From Sedimentisphaerales bacterium (GTDB taxonomy: Bacteria; Planctomycetota; Phycisphaerae; Sedimentisphaerales; Anaerobacaceae), in contig JANQHJ010000152.1 of NCBI GenBank assembly GCA_028282745.1, positions 1 through 38,657 on the forward strand: a stretch of DNA of 38,657 nucleotides, written 5' to 3'. Each line of letters starts with the position of its first letter. Within the stretch, counting starts at the first letter, position 1. The notes beneath the pieces are model-generated. The model worked only from the letters and a program-made list of their open reading frames with translations. It ran no database searches and had not been told where the DNA came from. The translations under genes were made by a program, and so were the position numbers. Below are positions 8,258 to 17,514 of the stretch, piece by piece.

Positions 8258-8743
8258 ATGGACGACGACTTACCCGACCAACATATTAATATTCAAATCT
8301 CCGACACCTGCGGACAGTGCCCCCTTGAAAGCGATCAGATCAAAAATATTGTCAGTACCATTAGCGGGCTCTTTAATCTTTGCAACGTTACGATCAGCAT
8401 TGTGGCTGTCAATAATTCCCAGATGCAAAAGCTGAACACCGAGTTCTTAAAAAGTGAAAAAATAACCGACGTTTTGAGTTTTGACCTTTCGGATAACGAT
8501 GACCCTTTGAAATGTTATGAAATAATTGTCAATTCTGAACTCGCCACGCAGGAGGCAGAGAAAAGAAATCATACACCACAGGCCGAGCTTGCTCTTTATA
8601 TCACACATGGGCTACTGCACCAGCTCGGTTATGACGATCAGGATCAGGGCTTAGCTATGGAGATGCACAAAAAAGAAGCGGAAATTTTAAACCAACTTGG
8701 TTTTGATTTTATATATAATGAACAGGATTTCGTGAAAGGATAA
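8258..8743 (+). CDS. ybeY: Endoribonuclease YbeY (variant metal site)
   Basis: Single-strand RNA endonuclease involved in 16S rRNA 3'-end maturation and ribosome quality control. The LNxEF motif (LNTEF) and TDVLSFD are present. The catalytic block reads HGLLHQLGYDD at residues 117-127, where the family norm is HGxLHLxGYDH: two metal ligands H117 and H121 are kept but the third His is Asp127. Asp can also bind zinc, so activity may remain. Length 161 aa is normal. It follows the HD hydrolase by 22 bases and precedes the CorC-like gene by 3 bases. Confidence 0.94.
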   Translation: MDDDLPDQHINIQISDTCGQCPLESDQIKNIVSTISGLFNLCNVTISIVAVNNSQMQKLNTEFLKSEKITDVLSFDLSDNDDPLKCYEIIVNSELATQEAEKRNHTPQAELALYITHGLLHQLGYDDQDQGLAMEMHKKEAEILNQLGFDFIYNEQDFVKG

Positions 8744-8746
8744 CAG

Positions 8747-10033
8747 GTGACTTATATCGGATGGTCATTGATAGCGGTTTTTCTCATGGCGGCGGGAGTA
8801 CTTTTCTTTTCTGTCAACGCTATTGCCCTGCGCACTTTTTCGTCGGCAAAACTATATGAGGCCTTCAAGTCAAATTCCGGGCAATTCAAAGCCGACAAGC
8901 TAATAGAAAACAGCGAAAAACTTACACTTACCTGTTCGCTCTATGTGCTGATACTCAATATCTGTATTGCACTTGCATTGTTATCAATTATGGTCAAGAT
9001 CAAAGATACTCCCCTGGTATTTATCGATTATCTCATAATATTCGCCATCACTTTGGCTATATTTTCAATAGCCTCGCTTGGCATTCCGCACGCATGGGCA
9101 AAATATTCAGGCGAAAAGATACTCGCAAAGACCTACATATTTTTAAATATTTTTGCCGGGCCGGTCTGGCCGATGCTTTGCGTGTTCAGGATATATGACA
9201 AGCTTGTTAAAAGGTTAGCCGGCATACAGGAAGTGACCGCTGAGCAGGAGCAGGAAGAAAAGGAAGAGGAATTTCTTACCGACCTCGAGCAGCAAAGAAT
9301 AGACGGCGTTGTCGATGCCGAAGAGCAGGAGATGATAGAAAATGTGCTGGAGCTGACAGATACGACTGCCAGTGAAATCCTGACTCCACGAACCGACGTA
9401 ATAGCTATCGAAGCAGGAACTAAGCTCAATACAATAATCGAAACTATTACCTTGGCTGGGCACTCACGCTATCCTGTCTATGAAGAAAACGTCGATAAGA
9501 TAATCGGGCTGGTCTATGCAAAAGATCTGATCGCCGAGATCGGCAAGGATCCGACGCAATTCAAACTGTCCGACAAAATGCGAGAGGCTTACTTCGTTCC
9601 TGAAACGAAACCACTGCGACAACTGCTGCATGAGTTCCAGAACCAGAAACAGCATATAGCTGTTGTGCTGGACGAATTCGGCGGGACAGCGGGAATCGTA
9701 ACTCTTGAAGATATACTCGAAGAACTCGTCGGCGAGATAGCAGATGAATACGAAAAGCCCGAAGACGAGCCGATAGTCGAAATCAGTAAAGATACTATCG
9801 AGGTCGATGCGAGAACTTATATCGATGACCTTAATGACAAATATGAGCTGGGCCTACCCGAAGAGGAAGACTATGACACCGTAGGAGGGTTTGTATTTTC
9901 GCACCTGGGATATATTCCAAAAATATCAGAACAGTTTGACTATGAAAACCTGAAGTTCACCATAACTAAGGCTGAACCGAGAAAGATTGTCCGTATTAAA
10001 ATCGTAAGATCGCTGCCGCAGGAAAATGATTAA
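8747..10033 (+). CDS. CNNM/CBS/CorC-family membrane protein
   Basis: Hemolysin-C or CorC-type protein of the CNNM family, associated with magnesium or cobalt transport; substrate not provable here. Residues 1-160 are a DUF21-type membrane domain with four hydrophobic segments. An acidic linker (EQEQEEKEEEF) follows. Two CBS motifs lie near 205-335, including LTPRTDVIAIE and HIAVVLDEFGGTAGIVTLED. A CorC/HlyC C-terminal domain (residues 345-428) has YDTVGGFVFSHLGYIP. The GTG start at 8747 has AAAGGA six bases upstream, inside the end of ybeY. Its stop overlaps recO by 8 bases. Confidence 0.93.
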   Translation: MTYIGWSLIAVFLMAAGVLFFSVNAIALRTFSSAKLYEAFKSNSGQFKADKLIENSEKLTLTCSLYVLILNICIALALLSIMVKIKDTPLVFIDYLIIFAITLAIFSIASLGIPHAWAKYSGEKILAKTYIFLNIFAGPVWPMLCVFRIYDKLVKRLAGIQEVTAEQEQEEKEEEFLTDLEQQRIDGVVDAEEQEMIENVLELTDTTASEILTPRTDVIAIEAGTKLNTIIETITLAGHSRYPVYEENVDKIIGLVYAKDLIAEIGKDPTQFKLSDKMREAYFVPETKPLRQLLHEFQNQKQHIAVVLDEFGGTAGIVTLEDILEELVGEIADEYEKPEDEPIVEISKDTIEVDARTYIDDLNDKYELGLPEEEDYDTVGGFVFSHLGYIPKISEQFDYENLKFTITKAEPRKIVRIKIVRSLPQEND

Positions 10034-10766
10034 AAAAGACCAGGCTGTTTGCATTCGAACCGTTGACTACTCCGAAACTTCGCAGATAGTCACACTCTTT
10101 ACTAAAGACACAGGTAAGCTGACAGCTATAGCCAAAGGTTCAAAACGCACTAAATCTGCATTCGATGGCCCTATTGAAATTTTATCACGAGGCAAAATAG
10201 TCTATGTTGGTTCGAATAAAGAGGCCATGGCAACACTGACAGAATTTCAACAGCAGCTGCCTTTTCGGTTTCCATCACGAAATCTTTATACACTGAACTG
10301 CTCATTGTTAGCTGCTGAGTTGCTGAATAATTTGACCGATGACTATGATCCACATCCATTGCTTTTCGAAGCTTTTATTCAATTTCTCGAACACCTCGAC
10401 GAATCCGAAGATACGCTCGCTCTTTTGATCCTGTTCGAATTCAGCCTTCTAAAGGAGATCGGCCTGATTCCCGTTTTCGACCATTGCCCTAACTGCAAAA
10501 CAAGATACGAGCGACGAGCAACCAGCGGCAGCTATTATTTTTCGAGCGAGGTAAACGGGCTTATCTGTAGAGACTGTGAAGGCAGCTTTCCAGACAAGAT
10601 CACCGTGTCACAATCAGCCGCAAACGCACTGTTTGATCTTAAGTCACTTATCAAAGCCGATGAAAAGACTTTAAATGAAGTCGAAAAGCTACTGATATAC
10701 CACTTTACAAATATAACTCACAAAAAGCCTAAAATGGCTAAATATGTGTTGCAGGACAACAGTTGA
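10026..10766 (+). CDS. recO: DNA repair protein RecO
   Basis: Recombination mediator that helps RecA load on SSB-coated DNA in the RecFOR pathway. The N-terminal OB-fold region shows the typical VDYSETSQIVTLFTKDTGKLTAIAKG pattern in residues 13-38. A four-cysteine zinc site is complete: C154, C157, C181 and C184. Length 246 aa is normal. ATG 10026 lies inside the end of the preceding gene (8-base overlap) behind AGGA, so the two are translationally coupled. It is the last gene of the purA-to-recO run; a separate promoter follows 18 bases after its stop. Confidence 0.95.
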   Translation: MIKKDQAVCIRTVDYSETSQIVTLFTKDTGKLTAIAKGSKRTKSAFDGPIEILSRGKIVYVGSNKEAMATLTEFQQQLPFRFPSRNLYTLNCSLLAAELLNNLTDDYDPHPLLFEAFIQFLEHLDESEDTLALLILFEFSLLKEIGLIPVFDHCPNCKTRYERRATSGSYYFSSEVNGLICRDCEGSFPDKITVSQSAANALFDLKSLIKADEKTLNEVEKLLIYHFTNITHKKPKMAKYVLQDNS

Positions 10767-10783
10767 ACCGAGAAATTTAAGAT

Positions 10784-10813
10784 TTGAACTGTTTTCCGCT
10801 AAACGGGTATAAT
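10784..10813 (+). promoter_or_regulatory. Sigma70-type promoter for the korAB operon
   Basis: TTGAAC at 10784-10789, an 18-base spacer, and a perfect TATAAT at 10808-10813. Transcription would start near 10820, giving a leader of about 37 bases with AGGAG before ATG 10857. Confidence 0.65.
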
Positions 10814-10856
10814 AAATAGCACCAAAAATCGGCAGTGCTATATTCAGGAGAAAAAG

Positions 10857-12560
10857 ATGAAATCTTCTTCCAAGGACGATTATTCTATCGTGCTGTGCGG
10901 CCAGGCTGGGCAGGGTATCCAGACCGTAGAGTCACTTCTAATGAAAATATTCAAATCGGCAGGGCTAAATATCTATGCCACGAAAGAATATATGTCCCGT
11001 GTACGAGGCGGTTTGAATTCTACGCAGATAAGAGTAAGCTCAAAACAGGTGAGGGCATTTGTAAAAAGAACAGACCTGTTAGTAGCGCTCGATGATGGAG
11101 CAATCCGGCACTTAAAAAAGAGAATCGGTAAAGATACCATTGTTCTGATTGATGAGAAAACAGCACTTCAAAGCCAGAACCTGGTAAAAGCTCCAATATC
11201 CGAATTGGCATCTAAGACAGGCGGAAAAATTTACGCTAATTCTGTAGCTGTCGGTATCATTTGTGGATTGTTCGAGATAGAGCAAAAACTTATCGAAGAG
11301 CAACTGATAAGCTTCTTTGCTAAAAAAGACGCAGACATAATAAGTAAAAACATTGAGGCTCAAAAATCAGGCTATGAGTTCGGAGAATCGCTTGTCCAGT
11401 CTGGTACTATTACTATGCCTCAATTTGAGCCTTGTGATCTTTCGGATGATATTGTAATCAATGGGGCACAGGCTGTGTCGCTCGGTGCTATTGCGGGAGG
11501 CTGTAACTTCATATCGTCATACCCGATGTCACCTTCGACAGGTGTACTGGTTTTCCTTTCCAAACATTCCGAGCAGTTCGGCATCGTAGCAGAGCAGGCT
11601 GAGGATGAGATAGCAGCTATCAATATGGCTATCGGTGCCTGGTATGCCGGTGCGAGAGCAATGGCTACGACATCGGGCGGCGGGTTCGCTTTAATGACGG
11701 AGGGAATAAGCTTAGCGGGTATGCTCGAAACCCCAATTGTGGTTCATATCGCACAGAGGCCCGGCCCGGCAACGGGACTGCCAACGAGAACCGAACAGGG
11801 AGATCTGGAATTGGCACTTTATGGAGGGCATGGCGAATTTCCGAGGATAATTCTCGCACCAGGTTCACTCGAACAGGCTTACGAGTTATCAGCGAAAGCA
11901 TTTAACCTCGCCGATAAATTTCAGGTACCGGTAATTATTCTTACCGACCAGTATTTTGTCGATTCGAACTACAATATTCCAGAGCTGAATGCTGACGGAA
12001 TAAAAATAGAAAGAGCTATCGTAGAAACGAAACCTGATTATAAACGTTATGAACTTACTAAGGATGGTATCAGCCCGCGCGGGATACCCGGCTTTGGTAA
12101 AGGGCTGGTCACGGCTGACAGTGATGAGCACGACGAAGAAGGGCATATTACCGAAGACCTTGATTTGCGTGTTGAAATGGTCAATAAGAGACTTGCAAAA
12201 CTAACTGACATAATTGCTGCCGCAGAGAAGCCTGAACTTTGGCCGAGCGATAATTTTGAAAATCTTGTTGTATGCTGGGGCTCGACTTACCATGTAGTTA
12301 AAGAGGCATTGGAAAATCTCGACCGCAGTGACACAACAATGCTTCATATCGCACAGGTATATCCGCTGCATGAGAGTATAAAAACAACACTGCAAAAGGC
12401 TAAAAAAGTTGCAATCATTGAAAGCAACGCTACAGGTCAACTCGCTAAATTAATTAAGCTCACCACCAGCTTTGAAATTGAGCATAAGATATTGAATTAC
12501 TCCGGCCTGGGTTTTTCAGTTGAACAAATTACAGATGCCATCAATGATTGGCTAAAATAA
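10857..12560 (+). CDS. korA: 2-oxoacid:acceptor oxidoreductase, fused gamma-alpha subunit
   Basis: Part of a ferredoxin-dependent enzyme that oxidatively decarboxylates a 2-oxoacid to acyl-CoA, central to anaerobic carbon metabolism. Residues 1-175 form the gamma domain ([28 protein letters not shown]). Residues 195-567 form the alpha domain, with [26 protein letters not shown] and [17 protein letters not shown]. The gamma-alpha fusion and the separate beta subunit match the 2-oxoglutarate (KorAB) group, but the substrate cannot be fixed by sequence alone. No ferredoxin-like delta subunit is nearby. ATG 10857 follows AGGAG; korB starts 13 bases after its stop. Confidence 0.93.
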   Translation: MKSSSKDDYSIVLCGQAGQGIQTVESLLMKIFKSAGLNIYATKEYMSRVRGGLNSTQIRVSSKQVRAFVKRTDLLVALDDGAIRHLKKRIGKDTIVLIDEKTALQSQNLVKAPISELASKTGGKIYANSVAVGIICGLFEIEQKLIEEQLISFFAKKDADIISKNIEAQKSGYEFGESLVQSGTITMPQFEPCDLSDDIVINGAQAVSLGAIAGGCNFISSYPMSPSTGVLVFLSKHSEQFGIVAEQAEDEIAAINMAIGAWYAGARAMATTSGGGFALMTEGISLAGMLETPIVVHIAQRPGPATGLPTRTEQGDLELALYGGHGEFPRIILAPGSLEQAYELSAKAFNLADKFQVPVIILTDQYFVDSNYNIPELNADGIKIERAIVETKPDYKRYELTKDGISPRGIPGFGKGLVTADSDEHDEEGHITEDLDLRVEMVNKRLAKLTDIIAAAEKPELWPSDNFENLVVCWGSTYHVVKEALENLDRSDTTMLHIAQVYPLHESIKTTLQKAKKVAIIESNATGQLAKLIKLTTSFEIEHKILNYSGLGFSVEQITDAINDWLK

Positions 12561-12573
12561 AAGGAAGCGATAA

Positions 12574-13434
12574 ATGGACTCTGAAAAATACAATATGGGC
12601 GACATCGATATAGCGTGGTGCCCGGGCTGTGGTGACTTCGGAATATTAACAGTGCTGAAAGAGGCCCTGTCCGAGCTTGGAATAGCACCTGAGGAACTGG
12701 TCATGGTTTCAGGCATCGGCCAGGCTGCGAAGATCCCACACTATTTAAAATGCAACTTTTTTAACGGACTACACGGCAGGGCCCTGCCGGCAGCGACTGC
12801 TATTAAAGCTTCGAATAAGACACTGACCGTAATAGCTGAGTCCGGTGACGGTGATATGTACGGAGAAGGTGGGAACCATTTTATACACACTATCCGAAGA
12901 AATCCTAATATAGCAAACTTCGTTCATAATAATATGGTTTACGGCCTGACAAAAGGCCAGGCGTCGCCGACGAGTCGCAGAGGGTTTGTAACACCGGTAC
13001 AGGTAGCTGGAGTAATCCTCGAACCGTTTAATCCACTGGCGGTTGCTATTTCATTAGAAGCTTCGTTCGTCGCACGGGCATTCATCGGTGACAAAGAGCA
13101 GACCAAAGAGCTTATGAAAAAAGCCATCGTCCATAAAGGCTACGCCCTATTGGATATATTTCAACCATGTGTATCATTCAATAAAATTAACAATCACAAA
13201 TGGTTTAAAGAAAACACTTACTACATCGACGAATCGCATAATCCTTATGATAGGAACGCAGCATTTGCTTTAGCCTGTGAAACTGAGAAACTGCCGTTGG
13301 GCTTGTTCTATCTAAACGAAGAGAAGGAACCATTCGAGGATTGTATAACCGCTTATAAATTGTATGATAAGCCTTTATATAAACACCAGATCGATACTAA
13401 GAAGCTACAAGGTTTGATCAATGGCTTCTATTAA
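12574..13434 (+). CDS. korB: 2-oxoacid:acceptor oxidoreductase, beta (TPP-binding) subunit
   Basis: Catalytic partner of the preceding gene. It binds thiamine diphosphate and one iron-sulfur cluster. WCPGCGDFG at residues 15-23 holds two cluster cysteines (C16, C19), and a later Cys in FQPCVSFN is also conserved. The TPP/Mg motif is [13 protein letters not shown] near residue 91. Length 286 aa is normal for the two-subunit form. ATG 12574 follows AAGGA at good spacing. The operon ends here, with the next gene convergent across a 33-base AT-rich gap. Confidence 0.94.
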   Translation: MDSEKYNMGDIDIAWCPGCGDFGILTVLKEALSELGIAPEELVMVSGIGQAAKIPHYLKCNFFNGLHGRALPAATAIKASNKTLTVIAESGDGDMYGEGGNHFIHTIRRNPNIANFVHNNMVYGLTKGQASPTSRRGFVTPVQVAGVILEPFNPLAVAISLEASFVARAFIGDKEQTKELMKKAIVHKGYALLDIFQPCVSFNKINNHKWFKENTYYIDESHNPYDRNAAFALACETEKLPLGLFYLNEEKEPFEDCITAYKLYDKPLYKHQIDTKKLQGLINGFY

Positions 13435-13467
13435 TTGCACAAACTATCAAAAAAATTAAAAATCAAT

Positions 13468-15306
13468 CTATTCCAAGTGTCGCTTACGAGAAGACAAGAG
13501 AATAACGTCACGTAAACCTTGTTCATCCTTCGCAGCCATCCATTTTTTCCCGAACATCGGCTCCTGGACAATATGGGCAATCGCCGATAGCGCTCGAAGA
13601 TGAAAATTGCGTTTGTCTTTTGTTCCCGCGAGAATAAAAACAGTTGTTACATTATTATACTTACTTGAAAATTCTATTCCTTTTTTCGCCCGAACAAGAA
13701 AGATGTCAAATCCTTCCCTGCCTTGAATAATTATATGGGGTATTGCCAAGTCAGGATTTAAGACCGTGCTGCTTTGGGCCTCTCTTTTAACGAGCATATC
13801 ATACATTACCGATTCTTTTACATCAAACCGTCCAGCCATTTTTTGTGATGTTGCTTTGAAAAACTCTTCAAGAGAAATGTGCTTATCTATATCAATTACA
13901 ATACATTTTTCTATAAAACGATCAAACTCATCTAATACAATTTCATCTCTTTCCCTGATGATCCCTTTCAATTCGGTTTCAAGTCTCCCGGTGACCAATT
14001 CTTTTGCCGTTATTTTTTCAAGCAGATGCAGCAATGCGGATTCTTTTTCAACACTCTTTCTTCCATAAAACCAATAGAATAAGAATCCTAAAAAAACAAT
14101 TATTGTTGTAATAACAAAGGCTTCTTCTCCCATTTCCAGAAGGACAAATGAAAATCCGATTATTGTCACTAATTGAAGCCAGGGATAAAACGGGGCCTTA
14201 AAAACGGGACGGTAATTCTGCAGGCCGCTCTGTCTGAGAATTATTATAGATATACTTGCCAAAATATAGCCGAGCACAAATACAATAGAAGCTACTTCCG
14301 CTAAAATATAAATATCCAGAAAAACAGCGGTCAAAATTACACCGGCTGTAATAAATATGGCGATATAAGGTGTTTTATATTTTTTGCCGACCCTGGAAAC
14401 TGCAGGCGGCAATAATTCATCTTTGCCCACTGCTAAAAGATATCTGCTGGCTGTCATGATACCGGCATTTGCAGTTGTGATAAATGCGAGTGCCGCTGCA
14501 ATACTGATCAGGATAAACCCGGTTTTGCCCCAAAAAACTTGGGCTGCATCCGAGATCGGAGTAAGTGAATTGTCAAGCTCTTCGGCTCCGAGTACCCCGC
14601 TGGCAACAAATATCATTAAGGTATAGAGCAGCACCATTAAAAAGATAGCGATTATCATTCCCCTAGGAATTGTTCTACCCGGATCTTTGATTTCACCGGC
14701 AATACTCGCAACCTGTATCAAACCCCCGTATGAAACAAACACAAATCCCGCAGTCGAAAAGACAGATTTCATTCCATAGGGAGCAAACGGTTCGAAATAT
14801 TGTATTTTAATCTGCCCGAACCCCTTAGCTATGAAAGCTATCATCAGGCCAAGTAAGGCTATGACTAAAATCACCTGAAAACCAGCAGCCTCTTTTGTAC
14901 CTCGAAGGTTGACAAGCATAAATATAATACACAATATCGCGGCAATAACATGCCAATTTAAAGGAATAAAGGGAGCCGCAAGCATTGCCATACCTATCAG
15001 GGCAAATGCGCTTTTAAGAGACAAACTAAACCAGCTTAGCAAGCCGGCAATAGTTCCCGCCGCAGGGCCTAATCCCCTGGAAATATAAAAGTAATCCCCG
15101 CCGGCCATTGGCATTGCAGTAGTAAGCTCAGCGATGCTTAAAAGTCCCATTGCAGCAAGGATTCCGGCAAGAAAATAAGAAAATACTACCGCCGGCCCCG
15201 CTTTGGCGTGAGCCAGACCCGGCAAAATAAAAATTCCAGAGCTTATCATCGCACCTGATGCGATGCAGAAGACATGAATGAGGCCGAGTTCTCTTTTGAG
15301 TTTCAT
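13468..15306 (-). CDS. APC-family permease with C-terminal PTS EIIA-type domain
   Basis: Residues 1-415 are a 12-segment amino acid/polyamine permease: GAMISSGIFILPGLA in the first helix, then AELTTAMPMAGGDYFYI and YGGLIQVASIAGEIKDPGRT. Residues 415-465 are a charged linker. Residues 468-612 look like a fructose/mannitol-type EIIA domain, with the phospho-acceptor motif LAIPH placing His at 524 and a following LAGTKDKRNFHLRALSAIA. No EIIB or EIIC is nearby, so the domain more likely regulates transport than moves sugar; this is inference. No ribosome site is visible before ATG 15306. It lies 61 bases downstream of ruvB on the same strand, so it may share that transcript. Substrate unknown. 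Confidence 0.9.
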   Translation of the reverse strand: MKLKRELGLIHVFCIASGAMISSGIFILPGLAHAKAGPAVVFSYFLAGILAAMGLLSIAELTTAMPMAGGDYFYISRGLGPAAGTIAGLLSWFSLSLKSAFALIGMAMLAAPFIPLNWHVIAAILCIIFMLVNLRGTKEAAGFQVILVIALLGLMIAFIAKGFGQIKIQYFEPFAPYGMKSVFSTAGFVFVSYGGLIQVASIAGEIKDPGRTIPRGMIIAIFLMVLLYTLMIFVASGVLGAEELDNSLTPISDAAQVFWGKTGFILISIAAALAFITTANAGIMTASRYLLAVGKDELLPPAVSRVGKKYKTPYIAIFITAGVILTAVFLDIYILAEVASIVFVLGYILASISIIILRQSGLQNYRPVFKAPFYPWLQLVTIIGFSFVLLEMGEEAFVITTIIVFLGFLFYWFYGRKSVEKESALLHLLEKITAKELVTGRLETELKGIIRERDEIVLDEFDRFIEKCIVIDIDKHISLEEFFKATSQKMAGRFDVKESVMYDMLVKREAQSSTVLNPDLAIPHIIIQGREGFDIFLVRAKKGIEFSSKYNNVTTVFILAGTKDKRNFHLRALSAIAHIVQEPMFGKKWMAAKDEQGLRDVILLSSRKRHLE

Positions 15307-15367
15307 AATAATACTAAGTTATAGATTTTAAGAAACAGGCGTTAAAACCAAATCATTTTAGAGATCA

Positions 15368-16408
15368 TTATTTGTCAAACAATGATCTATCTGTCCGGTC
15401 TTTTAGCGTTTTAACTTTTAATCCAAGATGCTTGCTGCCAGCCTGAGTAATTTCCCTGCCGCGTTTCGTACGCCGTACGAAACCTATCTGCAGCAAATAA
15501 GGCTCGACCACATCTTCGAGCGTATCCTTTTCCTCGCCGAGTGTAGCAGCCAATGCTTCGATACCAGCCGGGCCTCCGTCATAAACTTCGGCAAGTGATC
15601 GCAGGAACGAACGGTCCAACTCATCCAGGCCAAGAATGTCAATTCTCTCCATTTTTAAAGCATTGTCAACTATCTCACCGCTTAGCCCACCGGAGCCTTT
15701 TACCTGCGCGTAATCGCGAACACGTTTTAACAATCTATTCGCTATACGCGGTGTACCCCTGCTACGAGCAGCAATCAATTCAAGAGTTCCATCATCACAT
15801 TTTAGATCAAGCAGTCCGGCTGATCTTTGCAGAATCTGTGTCAGCTGTTTCTCGTTGTAGTACTCGAGATGATACAACATTCCGAACCGGCTGCGAAGCG
15901 GTGCACTCAAAAGCCCGGCCCTTGTCGTTGCTCCAACCAATGTAAATCTTTTTAGTGGAAAGTTAATCGTCTTAGCGTGCATTCCGCTATCAACGGTAAA
16001 ATCAACTTTGAAATCTTCCATCGCAGGATAAATAAATTCCTCAACAGCGGTGCTTAGCCGATGCACCTCATCAATGAACAGTACATCACCTTCACCAATA
16101 TTAGTGAGTAAGCCCATTACATCGCCCTGCTTCACCAGAGCGGGCCCGGAAGAGCACCGGAGATTTGTGCCCATCTCGTTAGCCACGATGTGAGCCAAGG
16201 TAGTTTTGCCCAAACCGGGCGGGCCATAAAACAATATATGCTCCAAAGGCTCGCCTCGCTGCTTAGCGGCTGTGATGGCTATAGAGAGTTTCTCTCTAAC
16301 ATTTTCCTGACCGATGAGTTCAGAAATAGATTGCGGCCTCATCGAAAGCGCAAAACTCTCTTCAGCTTCATTTCGCTTGTTGCCAGATATAACACGATCT
16401 ATAGCCAT
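15368..16408 (-). CDS. ruvB: Holliday junction branch-migration ATPase RuvB
   Basis: Hexameric motor that drives branch migration with RuvA during recombinational repair. Walker A GPPGLGKTTLA is near residue 65 and Walker B FIDEVHRL near 114. The sensor and arginine-finger stretch GATTRAGLLSAPLRSRFG and the C-terminal winged-helix region (VEPYLLQIGFVRRTKRGR) are complete. Length 346 aa is normal. Its ATG lies 2 bases after the ruvA stop. Confidence 0.98.
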   Translation of the reverse strand: MAIDRVISGNKRNEAEESFALSMRPQSISELIGQENVREKLSIAITAAKQRGEPLEHILFYGPPGLGKTTLAHIVANEMGTNLRCSSGPALVKQGDVMGLLTNIGEGDVLFIDEVHRLSTAVEEFIYPAMEDFKVDFTVDSGMHAKTINFPLKRFTLVGATTRAGLLSAPLRSRFGMLYHLEYYNEKQLTQILQRSAGLLDLKCDDGTLELIAARSRGTPRIANRLLKRVRDYAQVKGSGGLSGEIVDNALKMERIDILGLDELDRSFLRSLAEVYDGGPAGIEALAATLGEEKDTLEDVVEPYLLQIGFVRRTKRGREITQAGSKHLGLKVKTLKDRTDRSLFDK

Positions 16409-16410
16409 TA

Positions 16411-17040
16411 TTAAATTTCTGCTCCCTGTTTGAGCCTATAAATAATCGGAACCAGCTCCTCAGCTGTTTTCACATCAGGATGTTTGCTACATGCCATCTC
16501 AATAAGTTCGAGGGCTTCGTTTCTTTTCTCACCCCAGGCAATTAATATTTCAAGAGCCTCGGCCTGGAAAGGTTTATATACGGCCTGCTTTTTGGCTTCC
16601 ATGCCGGCGCCAACCGCAAAGTCCTGCAGCTTACCTTGCAGTTCGGCAATTATCTGCTGTGCCATTCTTTTGCCGATAGCAGGTAGTACCGTCAACATTT
16701 TATCATCGCCATTCTCTATAGCAGCAGCTATTGTGGCTATCGGCATATTAAGAGCCTTTAGGCCTTTCTTAATTCCGATGCCTTTAACGCCGACAAATCT
16801 GGTAAAAAAGTCTCGCTCGGAGTCATTTAAAAATCCAACTATCCTCGGAATCAGATTTCCTCCGCCAGGTGTGCCCTCATAATATTCCATAGTGCACAAA
16901 ATTATATCGCTATCTATTTTTTCAGACAGAGCAGAAATGCAATAACCACCCAGCATCACTTCGTAAGCTATATCACCGACCTGCACCAATGCGCTGCCAC
17001 TGTCAAGCTTAACGAGTTTTCCTTCAATCCTTGCTATCAC
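16411..17040 (-). CDS. ruvA: Holliday junction DNA-binding protein RuvA
   Basis: Binds four-way junctions and recruits RuvB. The N-terminal OB domain is MIARIEGKLVKLDSGSALVQ. The helix-hairpin-helix DNA-binding parts are FTRFVGVKGIGIKKGLKAL and TVLPAIGKRMAQQIIAELQ. A flexible linker leads to a C-terminal RuvB-contact domain. Length 209 aa is normal. The start is GTG at 17040 and no ribosome site precedes it. Immediately upstream lies one arm of the inverted repeat that bounds a small inserted gene, so the original leader may have been replaced. Confidence 0.96.
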   Translation of the reverse strand: MIARIEGKLVKLDSGSALVQVGDIAYEVMLGGYCISALSEKIDSDIILCTMEYYEGTPGGGNLIPRIVGFLNDSERDFFTRFVGVKGIGIKKGLKALNMPIATIAAAIENGDDKMLTVLPAIGKRMAQQIIAELQGKLQDFAVGAGMEAKKQAVYKPFQAEALEILIAWGEKRNEALELIEMACSKHPDVKTAEELVPIIYRLKQGAEI

Positions 17041-17066
17041 TTTTAGTCGTTAGCCATTAGTTAATA

Positions 17067-17092
17067 GTGAATAGTCATTAGTAAATAACTTA
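17067..17092 (+). repeat. Left arm of imperfect inverted repeat around the inserted gene
   Basis: This 26-base AT-rich stretch matches the reverse complement of 17489-17514 at 21 of 26 positions. The shared core is AATAGTCA, one variable base, TAGT, one variable base, AATA. It sits 26 bases before the ruvA GTG and 12 bases beyond the stop codon of the four-helix-bundle gene. Confidence 0.7.
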
Positions 17093-17104
17093 CCAGTTCG
17101 AACG

Positions 17105-17476
17105 TCAAAGCTTTTTTATCAAAGCCATTATCATTTTACTGATTTCATCAGCTTCGGTCGACAATTTATTCAATGTGTTTTCATCGATATATTTTAGTCT
17201 TGCGGCTATAATCAGCTGTGTTATTAGTTCCGCACAACTTCCAAGTGACACATGAAGAAACTGTCTATATTCTTTATTATATCTTCTCCCAAAACCTTCG
17301 GCTATATTTGATGGTATCGAAATCGCAGCTCTTCTTATTTGAGAAGTTAAACAATATCTTTCTTCATCCGGGAATAGCTTTGTTAGTTTGTAAATAGACT
17401 CTGTTAAATTGATACCTCTTTGCCAAATCTCAAGATCTTTAAAACTCTGAATCCTTTCCGGCCTATTAGAAGTCAT
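17105..17476 (-). CDS. Four-helix bundle protein, S23/23S rRNA intervening-sequence type
   Basis: A 123-aa helical protein with the hallmarks of the S23 family: FKDLEIWQRGINLTESIYKL, FPDEERYCLTSQIRRAAISI, PSNIAEGFGR and LHVSLGSCAELITQL. The family is named for genes inside 23S rRNA intervening sequences but most copies, as here, are free-standing, and their function is not established. ATG 17476 has AAGGA eight bases upstream; a TTG one codon earlier is also possible. The gene separates ruvC from ruvA, which are normally adjacent, and is bracketed by imperfect inverted repeats. That suggests it arrived as a small mobile cassette. Confidence 0.88.
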   Translation of the reverse strand: MTSNRPERIQSFKDLEIWQRGINLTESIYKLTKLFPDEERYCLTSQIRRAAISIPSNIAEGFGRRYNKEYRQFLHVSLGSCAELITQLIIAARLKYIDENTLNKLSTEADEISKMIMALIKKL

Positions 17477-17488
17477 CAAAGTTATCCT

Positions 17489-17514
17489 TAAACTATTAAC
17501 TACTGACTATTAAC
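17489..17514 (-). repeat. Right arm of imperfect inverted repeat around the inserted gene
   Basis: Reverse complement matches 17067-17092 at 21 of 26 positions. The arm covers the ruvC stop codon at 17510-17512, so the last ruvC bases and the repeat are shared. A related TTAACTATTCACT tail extends the arm into the ruvC coding end. Confidence 0.7.

Noticed and set aside
10758-10793. Inverted repeat AACAGTT/AACTGTT at the end of recO
   Set aside because: Seven pairs with a loop over 20 bases, overlapping the korA -35 box; not a credible terminator.
10835-11095. Open frame overlapping the start of korA
   Set aside because: Out of frame with korA, which has a strong ribosome site and full domain content.
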